Positions 27,437-35,047 of a DNA stretch of 64,000 nt are shown here, one piece after another. A program made the translations under genes and the position numbers. This DNA comes from Pseudomonas mendocina (lineage in GTDB: Bacteria; Pseudomonadota; Gammaproteobacteria; Pseudomonadales; Pseudomonadaceae): NCBI GenBank assembly GCA_037482215.1, contig CP148074.1:4464001-4528000 (forward strand). The letters are read 5' to 3'. Under the pieces are notes generated by a model. The model saw nothing but the letters and a program-made list of their open reading frames with translations. It had not been told where the DNA came from and did no database searches. Each line of letters opens with the position of its first letter. Positions within the stretch are counted from its first letter, which is position 1.

Positions 27437-29722
27437 TTAGAGCGAGGCGTACTTGACGCGCAGACGCTGACGTACAAGCTCGGCCAGTGTGTTCATGACA
27501 AAGGTGAAGGTCAGCAACACCAGTGCCGACAGGAACAACACGCGGTAGTGCGTTCCACCCACCTCGGACTCCGGCATCTCCACCGCCACGTTGGCAGCCA
27601 GGGTGCGCAGGCCCTCGAAGATGTTCATGTCCATAATGGCGGTGTTACCCGTGGCCATGAGCACGATCATGGTTTCACCTACAGCGCGGCCCATGCCGAT
27701 CATCACCGCCGAGAAGATGCCCGGACTGGCAGTCAGAATCACCACACGAATCAAGGTCTGCCAAGGCGTAGCGCCCAGCGCCAGCGAACCAAAAGTCAGG
27801 CTCTTCGGCACACTGAATACAGCATCTTCAGCAATCGAATAGATATTCGGGATGACCGCAAAACCCATCGCCAAACCGACCACCAAGGCGTTGCGCTGGT
27901 CGAAGGCGATGCCCAGATCATTGCTCAGCCACAGACGCATGTTGCCGTCGAACAACCAGTTTTCCAGGTGGCCGCTCATGGACAGAGAGATATAGCCGAC
28001 CAGCAAGATCACCGGGATGAGCAGAGCCGATTCCCAGCCATCCGGCACACTCAAGCGAATACGCTCAGGCAGGCGGCTCCAGATATAGCCCGTCAGCAGG
28101 ATGCCGAAAGGCGTGAAGATCAGCAGGCTGAAGATGCCCGGCAAATGACCTTCTACGTATGGCGCCAGGAACAAACCGGCAAAGAAGCCGAGAATAACGG
28201 TCGGCAGTGCCTCCATCAGCTCAATCACCGGCTTGACCTTGCGACGCATGGCGGGGGCCATGAAGTAAGCCGTATAAATCGCAGCGGCGATGGCCAGCGG
28301 TGCAGCCAGCAGCATGGCGTAGAACGCGGCTTTGAGCGTGCCGAATGCCAACGGTGCAAGACTCAGCTTAGGCTCGCTGTCGGTACTGGCCGAAGTCGAC
28401 TGCCAAACGTAGGCAGGCTCGTCGTAGTTTTCGTACCAGACTTTGCCCCACAGCGAAGACCACGAGATCTCAGGGTGCGGGTTATCAATGGTGATACTGC
28501 GCAACGTGCCCGCGCTTTCGACCAGCATCATGTTCGCACGTGGGGACAGCCCTGCCAGCGCCTGAGCATCTGCGACTGGCTCGACCAGCAGGGTACGGTG
28601 TGCCGTGCTGTGGAACAGGCCTAAATTGCCCTTGGCGTCCAGCGCCATAAAGCCTTTGCGACGCTCCTCAGGCAGAATTTGCACGATTGGGCTGCCGGCC
28701 ATCTCAAAGCTGCGAATCAGCTTAAGGGAAGATTTGCCATCTTCATCGCGCACCATAAACCATTGCTGGATACCGCCGCGGCTGTCACCAACCATGAGCG
28801 AAATACCACCCAGCAAGGACGTAACGTGAGTCACCTCTGTCTGACCGTCGTTCAATAACTTATAGCGGCCGTTCAGGCTCTTGCTGCGCATATCAAAGAC
28901 GTCAGCCGTCGCACGACCATTGATCACGTACACCCACATCTGGCGTGGATCAATGATCAGCTCTTTAATCGGCTCAGCCAGTTGCGGCAGGGAAACACGC
29001 TCTTCACTTAGGGTGACCTCACCTGTCATCAGGTTTTCTTCACGCCCAAGCGTCACCACCTCTAACTCGGCGCCAACAGAGCCTGCCAGCATCAAGGTGC
29101 CGCCATTGAGGTTCAGCGCTACGTGATCCAACGCGCGGCCCTTAGGATCAAGGGCGATAGGTGTCTCACCAAAGGGGTATGAGATGCTCGGACTAATCGT
29201 CTTTACATCATTGGGATAGGTGATTTTGTACTCGTGTTCAAGCACCAGCACCTGCCCATTAGACAGGCCTACGGCAACACGATTACTGCCCGGCTGATCC
29301 TTGCCAACCGAGGTAATGGAAACTTGATCAGGGACCGGCAGCTCGACCGTTTTGAGCAGCTGCATGCTCTCGGCATTGAAAAACTCAACCTTGCCGTTTT
29401 CATCCACACGCATTGCCACTTGGTTCTGCTCTTCAAGTGTCATGAGCAACGGTGCACCTGAGTTCTTCAGCCATGGTGCATCGACTGCTTCCCCTCTATC
29501 CAGGCTGGCACCTTGGAACATCGGCAGCACAACATAAGCCAAGTAGAAGAAAATCAGGGTAATAGCACCCAGAACAGCCATACCGCCTATGGATACGGCC
29601 CAGCGAGCCATGCGGTCTTTCAGGGCACGCAAGCGACGCTTGCGCTTCAAGGCCGGGGTATTGAAATCTAACCCGAGAGATTTACTTGAGGCGGTCATGG
29701 TTTTACTAGCCAAGTCATTCAT
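27437..29722 (-). CDS. pstC: Phosphate ABC transporter permease PstC (extended form)
   Basis: Second channel subunit, 761 residues. After the first membrane helix (about 40-67) there is a large periplasmic insertion (about 75-450) with repeating strand patterns (VEFFNAESMQLLKTVELP, RVAVGLSNGQVLVL, MALDAKGNLGLFHS) that look like a beta-propeller. The transport core follows, with LEALPTVILGFFAGLFLAP-like and [18 protein letters not shown] motifs. The start at 29722 has a poor ribosome site; an in-frame ATG at 29698 is possible. It has its own Pho box upstream. Confidence 0.93.
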   Translation of the reverse strand: MNDLASKTMTASSKSLGLDFNTPALKRKRRLRALKDRMARWAVSIGGMAVLGAITLIFFYLAYVVLPMFQGASLDRGEAVDAPWLKNSGAPLLMTLEEQNQVAMRVDENGKVEFFNAESMQLLKTVELPVPDQVSITSVGKDQPGSNRVAVGLSNGQVLVLEHEYKITYPNDVKTISPSISYPFGETPIALDPKGRALDHVALNLNGGTLMLAGSVGAELEVVTLGREENLMTGEVTLSEERVSLPQLAEPIKELIIDPRQMWVYVINGRATADVFDMRSKSLNGRYKLLNDGQTEVTHVTSLLGGISLMVGDSRGGIQQWFMVRDEDGKSSLKLIRSFEMAGSPIVQILPEERRKGFMALDAKGNLGLFHSTAHRTLLVEPVADAQALAGLSPRANMMLVESAGTLRSITIDNPHPEISWSSLWGKVWYENYDEPAYVWQSTSASTDSEPKLSLAPLAFGTLKAAFYAMLLAAPLAIAAAIYTAYFMAPAMRRKVKPVIELMEALPTVILGFFAGLFLAPYVEGHLPGIFSLLIFTPFGILLTGYIWSRLPERIRLSVPDGWESALLIPVILLVGYISLSMSGHLENWLFDGNMRLWLSNDLGIAFDQRNALVVGLAMGFAVIPNIYSIAEDAVFSVPKSLTFGSLALGATPWQTLIRVVILTASPGIFSAVMIGMGRAVGETMIVLMATGNTAIMDMNIFEGLRTLAANVAVEMPESEVGGTHYRVLFLSALVLLTFTFVMNTLAELVRQRLRVKYASL

Positions 29723-29785
29723 AGGTAAGAGCGTCTCTGCGCAGCCATGAGTGCGCCAAAGTGAGTTCAGCCGCTATGGATAGCC

Positions 29786-29830
29786 AATGTATTCAGTTTG
29801 TATGACAGAAAAGTTACAGAACACTGACAA
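29786..29830 (-). promoter_or_regulatory. Pho-box promoter of pstC
   Basis: On the minus strand, three heptamers with 4-base spacers: TTGTCAG (29830-29824), CTGTAAC (29819-29813) and a perfect CTGTCAT (29808-29802). A -10-like TACATT (29791-29786) follows 10 bases later. This lies after the pstS terminator, so pstCAB-phoU can be induced independently of readthrough from pstS. Confidence 0.8.
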
Positions 29831-29835
29831 AACAA

Positions 29836-29866
29836 CACCCGCCTCTCGCGCTAACGAAGGCGGGTG
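29836..29866 (-). terminator. Terminator after pstS
   Basis: An 8-bp GC-rich stem CACCCGCC / GGCGGGTG with a loop of about 15 bases, followed on the minus strand by TTGTTTTGTC. It lies between pstS and the pstC Pho box and would limit cotranscription of the two. Confidence 0.75.
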
Positions 29867-29906
29867 CTTTAACTGAGCAGGTATCCCTACCAATTACACA
29901 GCTGGA

Positions 29907-30875
29907 TTACAGGCCCAGCTCCTTCTTGGTTTTCTCAACCACTTTAGATGGCAGCGGGATGTAGCCATCTTTTACAACCACTTCCTGACCTTGCTTGGAC
30001 AGAACCAGTTTCACGAACTCTGCATCCAGCGGGCTCAGCGGCTTGTTTGGGGCCTTGTTCACGTAGACGTAGAAGAAGCGTGCCAGCGGGAATTTACCTG
30101 CCAGAGCGTTAGTCTCGTTGGCCTCGAACGCCTCACCGCCTTTCTTGGACAGTGGAACAGCCTTAACACTGGACGTTCTGTAACCAATACCCGAGTAGCC
30201 GATGGCGTTCAGGGTGCTGGAGATCGACTGCACCACGGAAGCAGAACCAGGCTGCTCGTTCACGTTGGTTTTGTAGTCGCCCTTACACAGCGCTTCTTCT
30301 TTGAAGTAGCCATAAGTACCGGATACCGAGTTACGGCCGAACAGCTGGATCGGTTTGGCAGCCCACTCGCCAGTCAGACCCAGGTCACCCCAGGTTTTGA
30401 TATCGGACGGCGCACCGCACAGGCGGGTGCTGGAGAAGATGGCATCAACCTGAGCCAAGTCGAGGCTCTTGATCGGGTTGTCTTTGTGTACGAACACAGC
30501 CAAGGCATCAATGGCGACCGGGATTGCAGTCGGCTTGTAGCCGTACTTTTCTTCAAACGCCTGAATTTCCGAATCTTTCATCGGACGGCTCATCGGGCCA
30601 AGATTGGCGGTGCCTTCGATCAGTGCGATTGGCGCGGTAGAGGAACCGGCAGCCTGAATCTGGATGTTGACGCTTGGGTATTCTTTTTTGAAGGACTCAG
30701 CCCACAGGGTCATCAGGTTGGCCAGCGAGTCGGAACCGACACTGGACAGGTTGCCCGATACGCCTGAAGTCTTGGTGTAGCTCGGCAGAGCCGGATCAAC
30801 AGCAGCAACCGCAGCGGCGGTGGTGACGCCAGCGGCGACAAAAGTCATAGCCGCCATCAAACGCTTGAGTTTCAT
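29907..30875 (-). CDS. pstS: Phosphate-binding periplasmic protein PstS
   Basis: High-affinity phosphate receptor of the Pst importer. 322 residues with a signal peptide ([20 protein letters not shown] and following Ala-rich segment). Ligand-site motifs are visible: [23 protein letters not shown], and [15 protein letters not shown]. It is preceded by a strong Pho-box array and followed by a terminator, giving a mostly single-gene transcript, as suits a protein needed in excess. Confidence 0.97.
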   Translation of the reverse strand: MKLKRLMAAMTFVAAGVTTAAAVAAVDPALPSYTKTSGVSGNLSSVGSDSLANLMTLWAESFKKEYPSVNIQIQAAGSSTAPIALIEGTANLGPMSRPMKDSEIQAFEEKYGYKPTAIPVAIDALAVFVHKDNPIKSLDLAQVDAIFSSTRLCGAPSDIKTWGDLGLTGEWAAKPIQLFGRNSVSGTYGYFKEEALCKGDYKTNVNEQPGSASVVQSISSTLNAIGYSGIGYRTSSVKAVPLSKKGGEAFEANETNALAGKFPLARFFYVYVNKAPNKPLSPLDAEFVKLVLSKQGQEVVVKDGYIPLPSKVVEKTKKELGL

Positions 30876-30914
30876 GCCTTACTCCAGATGTGTAGTGTTG
30901 TTAGAACGGGGCCA

Positions 30915-30970
30915 AGTATCAAAGGGCCATGTGAACACTGTATGTAATGAATATGACAGTTAAGTGACGA
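30915..30970 (-). promoter_or_regulatory. Double Pho-box promoter of pstS
   Basis: On the minus strand, four heptamers at exact 11-bp period: TCGTCAC (30970-30964), a perfect CTGTCAT (30959-30953), ATTACAT (30948-30942) and TGTTCAC (30937-30931), with spacers TTAA, ATTC and ACAG. A -10-like GATACT (30920-30915) follows 10 bases after the last. Two tandem PhoB dimers could bind. The remainder of the 318-base gap to the next gene (30971-31193) shows only a small hairpin at 31101-31116. Confidence 0.85.
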
Positions 30971-31193
30971 TCACTTCGTCCCGCCACAGCCACCGCGAAT
31001 TCCCGATACAAGGCTCCATTCGTAGGCGGCAAGCTGCCACAGTCGCCCTGCCCCTCATGTAGGGTTATACTCCGCAGCATCACAGACCCAGTGGTAGTGA
31101 TGGACACCTTTGTCCACCCCGCGACATCTCATCATGCGGCCTGAACCCACACCGTTTGCGCCAATAAAAACAACTGCGCCACGAGCCATTCTG

Positions 31194-31592
31194 ATGCAAG
31201 ATTTCGAACAGGAAGACCCAATCCCCCAGGGCGATCTGGCCCTGCAAATCACCGCACTGCCGCGTGAAACCAATGGTTTCGGCGACATTTACGGCGGTTG
31301 GCTGGTATCTCAGATGGATCTGGCGGGCACTGCCATGGCCAGCAAAGTAGCAGGTGGTCGTGTTGCTACAGTCGCTATCGACCGCATGGCTTTTCTGGTC
31401 CCAGTCGCTGTTGGCGCACAACTGTCCTTCTATACCCAAACCTTGGACGTAGGCCGCAGCTCGATTCAAATGCTGGTCGAGGTCTGGAGCGACGACCCGC
31501 TATCCAGCGAGTGGCGCAAGGTTACAGAGGCCGTTTTCGTATTCGTGGCCATTGATGGCAGCGGTCGCACTCGTCCGGTTCCTCGCCGCTAA
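31194..31592 (+). CDS. YciA-type acyl-CoA thioesterase
   Basis: Hotdog-fold thioesterase that hydrolyses acyl-CoA. From the ATG at 31194 it is 132 residues and aligns end to end with E. coli YciA: PQGDLALQITALPRETN, then NGFGDIYGGWLVSQMDLAG containing the catalytic Asp, and EVWSDDPLSSEWRKVTEAVF. The frame is open to 31110 (also ATG 31134), but those extra residues do not fit the family. No good ribosome site is seen for any start. It diverges from pstS. Confidence 0.85.
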   Translation: MQDFEQEDPIPQGDLALQITALPRETNGFGDIYGGWLVSQMDLAGTAMASKVAGGRVATVAIDRMAFLVPVAVGAQLSFYTQTLDVGRSSIQMLVEVWSDDPLSSEWRKVTEAVFVFVAIDGSGRTRPVPRR

Positions 31593-31613
31593 CCCCGCGA
31601 TTCAATAAGCGCA

Positions 31614-31646
31614 CTTACGGGCTGTCGGACAGCAGCCCGTTGTAAG
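31614..31646 (+). terminator. Hairpin after the thioesterase gene
   Basis: CTTAC and GGGCTG pair with CAGCCC and GTAAG to form an imperfect long stem beginning 21 bases after the stop codon. There is no T-tract directly after it, so termination may be partial or factor-assisted. Confidence 0.5.
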
Positions 31647-31753
31647 CCTGCGCCGCCATAACACGTTGCGTTATGCTTGTTTCACAGCATTGCTGTAGCA
31701 AGTTGCCCGCCCCTAGAATCGACGATCTTCAAGGCCCTGCGAAAGGATCGACG

Positions 31754-32299
31754 ATGCCTGCAACCCCCAACCCCGCCCTGCGAGCTGCCCGCTTGATTGA
31801 TGCAGTCAACGCAGGTTTCGCCAAACTATGCAGCTGGCTGACCCTGTTTCTGGTTCTGGGCACCACGCTGGTGGTGATTCTCCGTTACAGCTTCGGCATC
31901 GGCGCCACCGCCCTTCAAGAGGCCGTGCTGTACGCACACGGTTTGGTCTTCATGGGGTGTGCTGCCTGGGCGCTCCAACGTAACGCCCATGTGCGGGTCG
32001 ACATCTTCTATCAACGCTTCAGCCCACGCCGTCAGGCTCTGGTAGAGATTACCGGTACGCTGCTGTTCCTAATGCCGCTTTGCCTGTTTCTCGGCTGGGC
32101 CAGCTGGGACTACATCGGCAACGCATGGGCCAGCCGCGAAGGCTCCAGTGAAACAGGCGGACTGAAGTTCGTTTACCTGCAAAAGAGCATCATCATGCTG
32201 CTGGTAGTAGGGCTACTGCTGCAGGGTCTGTCCAATGTGATCAAGGCCCTGTGCGTACTGACTGGCCGCCTGCCGGCAGATGAGGTGAAACATGGCTGA
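31754..32299 (+). CDS. TRAP transporter small permease (DctQ family)
   Basis: Small membrane subunit of a tripartite ATP-independent periplasmic transporter. 181 residues from the ATG at 31754, which has AAAGGA 7 bases upstream (an upstream TTG-opened extension to 31673 is unlikely). Four hydrophobic segments; the family motif GATALQEAVLYAHGLVFMGCAAW and the adjacent HVRVDIFYQRFS are present in shortened form. It overlaps the large subunit gene by 8 bases. No binding protein (DctP) gene is nearby. Confidence 0.9.
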   Translation: MPATPNPALRAARLIDAVNAGFAKLCSWLTLFLVLGTTLVVILRYSFGIGATALQEAVLYAHGLVFMGCAAWALQRNAHVRVDIFYQRFSPRRQALVEITGTLLFLMPLCLFLGWASWDYIGNAWASREGSSETGGLKFVYLQKSIIMLLVVGLLLQGLSNVIKALCVLTGRLPADEVKHG

Positions 32300-33668
32300 A
32301 GTCATGGCGATTCTGCTGTTTGTCAGCATCTGCGTGGCATTAATGGCTGGCTACCCGGTTGCCTTCACCCTGGCAGGGGTATCCCTGTTGTTCGCCGGTA
32401 TCGGCATTGTTAGCGGCACATTCGATGCCAGTTATCTCAGCGCACTGCCCAACCGCCTGTTTGGCATCATGAATAACCAGACCATGCTGGCGGTGCCGCT
32501 GTTTGTCTTTATGGGAGTGATGCTGGAAAAGAGCCGTGTGGCTGAAGACTTGCTGGAGTCCATGTCACGCCTGTTCGGCAGCCTACGCGGTGGCCTGATG
32601 ATTTCTGTGTGCTTAGTCGGCGCCCTGCTCGCCGCAAGCACCGGCATCGTCGGCGCCACTGTCGTCACCATGGGCCTGCTGGCTTTGCCGACCCTACTCA
32701 AACGCGGGTACGACCCGGCCGTCGCCACCGGAACCCTCGCTGCTACCGGCACGTTAGGACAGATCATTCCACCATCAATCGTCTTGGTTCTGCTGGGCGA
32801 CGTAATGTCCAGCGCCTATCAACAAGCGCAGCTGAAAATGGGCATCTTCAGCCCCAAAACAGTTTCCGTTGGTGATCTGTTTATGGGCGCACTGCTGCCC
32901 GGCCTGCTGTTGATCGGCCTGTATATCGCTTACTTAGCTCTCATGACATTACTCAAGCCCGAGAAGATGCCTGCCGTACCCAAAGAAGAACTGGGTGCTC
33001 TGCATTGGGGCAAGCTGCTGGGCTCCCTGATGCCGCCGCTGTTTCTCATCGCAGCTGTACTCGGCTCCATCCTAGCGGGCGTAGCCACCCCCACAGAAGC
33101 GGCCGCCATTGGGGCAGTCGGTGCAACCCTGCTGGCGCTGTTTAAAGGTCAGCTAACTATCACGCAACTGCGAAATGTTGCCTACAGCACCACCGACATC
33201 AGCTGCATGGTCTTTCTGATCCTTATCGGCGCCTCGCTTTTCTCCCTGGTATTCCGTGGCTTTGGCGGCGAAACAGTGATCGAAGAGGTGTTCCAGCAAC
33301 TCCCCGGCGGCGTTCTCGGTGCCTTCTTTTTAGTCATGCTGGTGATCTTTCTGCTGGGCTTTATCCTCGACTTTATCGAAATCATCTTTGTCGTCGTGCC
33401 CATTGTCGGTCCTGTGCTGCTGGCCATGGGTCTGGACCCCGTGTGGCTGGGTGTCATGATCGCCCTGAACCTACAAACCTCCTTCCTGACCCCGCCGCTT
33501 GGCTTCTCACTGTTCTATCTACGCGGCGTCACACCCCAGAGCATTTCAACTACCACCATGTACCGAGGCGTGATTCCCTTTATCGCCATCCAACTTCTGC
33601 TGCTGGTGATTGTCTACCTGTTCCCGTCGCTGGTTACCTGGCTGCCCCAACAGGTGTACGGTAACTGA
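32292..33668 (+). CDS. TRAP transporter large permease (DctM family)
   Basis: Large membrane subunit of the same transporter, which drives uptake with a sodium gradient in known cases. 458 residues with about 12 membrane segments. Family features: AGYPVAFTLAGVSLLF near the start, GGLMISVCLVGALLAASTGIVGATV, IIPPSIVLVLLGDVM, ATPTEAAAIGAVGA and NLQTSFLTPPLGFSLFYLRG. The substrate cannot be read from the permeases alone; the missing DctP would decide it. Confidence 0.94.
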   Translation: MAEVMAILLFVSICVALMAGYPVAFTLAGVSLLFAGIGIVSGTFDASYLSALPNRLFGIMNNQTMLAVPLFVFMGVMLEKSRVAEDLLESMSRLFGSLRGGLMISVCLVGALLAASTGIVGATVVTMGLLALPTLLKRGYDPAVATGTLAATGTLGQIIPPSIVLVLLGDVMSSAYQQAQLKMGIFSPKTVSVGDLFMGALLPGLLLIGLYIAYLALMTLLKPEKMPAVPKEELGALHWGKLLGSLMPPLFLIAAVLGSILAGVATPTEAAAIGAVGATLLALFKGQLTITQLRNVAYSTTDISCMVFLILIGASLFSLVFRGFGGETVIEEVFQQLPGGVLGAFFLVMLVIFLLGFILDFIEIIFVVVPIVGPVLLAMGLDPVWLGVMIALNLQTSFLTPPLGFSLFYLRGVTPQSISTTTMYRGVIPFIAIQLLLLVIVYLFPSLVTWLPQQVYGN

Positions 33669-33672
33669 TGCA

Positions 33673-33701
33673 CAAACGCCCTTAACGGGCGTTTGTTTTA
33701 T
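33673..33701 (+). terminator. Intrinsic terminator after the TRAP genes
   Basis: A perfect 9-bp stem CAAACGCCC / GGGCGTTTG with a 5-base loop, followed by TTTTAT, 4 bases after the DctM stop codon. Confidence 0.9.
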
Positions 33702-33735
33702 ACGTATCCCTCCCCTAAAGTTTTGTGAGCCCGTC

Positions 33736-34626
33736 ATGCCCCGCCCCAGCGTTGAACGCATCCAACTTGATGAACTGACCTGCTGGCAAATCCGCCACGC
33801 AGATAAGGAGCTGCTGATCAGCCAGCAAGGTGCGCAGATCCTCTCTTACAAGGAGAACGGCCGCCCTCTGGTCTGGCTGAGTGACCAAGCAGCCTTCAAA
33901 CAAGGTCAACCTGTGCGCGGAGGTGTACCGATCTGCTGGCCGTGGTTTGCCAACCTTGAACATAACCCGGAGCCGGTTCAGACGATGCACAATCAGCCCT
34001 CCAGCGCTACGGCCCACGGCTTTGTCCGCAGCCTTGGCTGGCAACTGCAAGGCATCGAAACCGAGGGTAATGGCGTGCGCCTGGATTTCGTTTTCGACAC
34101 CCGTCTCCATCCGCAACCCGACTGGCCCTATGCGGCACAATTACATTTTCAAGTACGTCTGGATGATCGCCTGCACATGGCGCTGACCACCTGTAACCTA
34201 AGCGACACAACCCTTCGCTACAGTCAGGCCCTGCACAGCTATTTTGCCGTGAGCGATATCCGCCAAGTGAAGATCGAAGGCTTACAAGGCCATAGCTACC
34301 TTGATTGCCTTGATGGCTGGTCACGCAAACACCAAACCGATGAGCCTGTGTTTAGCGCAGAGACTGACCGAGTCTACCTGGATACTCCAGCGGCCATCGC
34401 CATCATCGACGATCCGTGGGGGCGGAAAATTAACCTGCTCAGCAGCGGCTCCCGCTCTGCCGTCGTCTGGAACCCCTGGACCGAGAAAAGCTTGCGCTTA
34501 ACACAATTTGCCCACAACGCTTGGCAAGGCATGCTGTGTATCGAACATGCCAATGCTGCGGAGGATTTCCAAGCACTTGAGAGCGGAGAACAGCACACAC
34601 TGAGCGTCAGTATTTGGAGTAGCTAG
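33736..34626 (+). CDS. D-hexose-6-phosphate mutarotase (YeaD family)
   Basis: Aldose-1-epimerase-like enzyme expected to interconvert anomers of glucose-6-phosphate. 297 residues from the ATG at 33736 (the frame is open further left, into the DctM gene). Family motifs: RGGVPICWPWF, HGFVRSLGW with a catalytic-type His, HSYFAVSDI with a second His, and VVWNPWTEKS. It stands alone after a terminator, and an AT-rich gap follows. Confidence 0.9.
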   Translation: MPRPSVERIQLDELTCWQIRHADKELLISQQGAQILSYKENGRPLVWLSDQAAFKQGQPVRGGVPICWPWFANLEHNPEPVQTMHNQPSSATAHGFVRSLGWQLQGIETEGNGVRLDFVFDTRLHPQPDWPYAAQLHFQVRLDDRLHMALTTCNLSDTTLRYSQALHSYFAVSDIRQVKIEGLQGHSYLDCLDGWSRKHQTDEPVFSAETDRVYLDTPAAIAIIDDPWGRKINLLSSGSRSAVVWNPWTEKSLRLTQFAHNAWQGMLCIEHANAAEDFQALESGEQHTLSVSIWSS

Positions 34627-34747
34627 CGCTTTTAAGTCACTGCTAATTAAAGTTTAAAAGCCAGAAATATTTGCATACATATCGATAAGATTGGAACTGT
34701 GAACAACGTCCTACATACCAACTAATTCCATATCAATTTAGTAAGAC

Positions 34748-34764
34748 AATATCAAATTGATATT
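34748..34764. repeat. 17-bp palindrome AATATCAAATTGATATT
   Basis: Perfect inverted repeat with 8-base arms around one A, about 285 bases before tssA. A related half-site ATATCAA occurs about 20 bases upstream. It is a candidate operator; the cognate regulator is unknown. Confidence 0.5.
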
Positions 34765-34976
34765 AGGATGATTCCTAACTCAGTGTAAGGTGTTTCCGAG
34801 GCCAACATATCTGCGCTCATATCTAATAATATTTACGCCCAGATCGCAGCATTAATGAGAAAGATGCCCTCAAAAAGCATAAAAATGCGTCTAGCACGCA
34901 CCTTTTGGTGATTGTCCTTGCAAAAAAAATTGCATAGGATTGGCCTAGACAAAGGATTAATAACTGCAACACACAT

Positions 34977-34994
34977 ACCGTAAAACTTTACGGT
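34977..34994. repeat. 18-bp palindrome ACCGTAAAACTTTACGGT
   Basis: Perfect inverted repeat with 8-base arms around AC, 53 bases before the tssA start. The position suits an operator controlling the T6SS transcript, but no regulator can be named. Confidence 0.55.
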
Positions 34995-35047
34995 TACTCA
35001 AATCGCAGCAGCCCAGAAAGTCTGCCAATTACAAATTGAGTCAGGGA

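Larger units (their letters stand above)
34627..35047 (+). promoter_or_regulatory. AT-rich leader region of the T6SS locus
   Basis: 421 bases without a gene, far richer in A and T than both flanks. It contains two perfect palindromes (34748-34764 and 34977-34994) and a sigma-54-like element with incorrect spacing (34906-34922). It presumably holds the promoter of tssA. AT-rich leaders of this kind are typical targets of MvaT/H-NS-type silencers in Pseudomonas; this is inference. Confidence 0.55.

Noticed and set aside
34906..34922. Sigma-54-like promoter TGG...TTGCA before tssA
   Set aside because: The GG and GC dinucleotides are 11 bases apart instead of the required 10, and the -24 element lacks the usual CAC. 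Spacing is critical for sigma-54, so it is not called.
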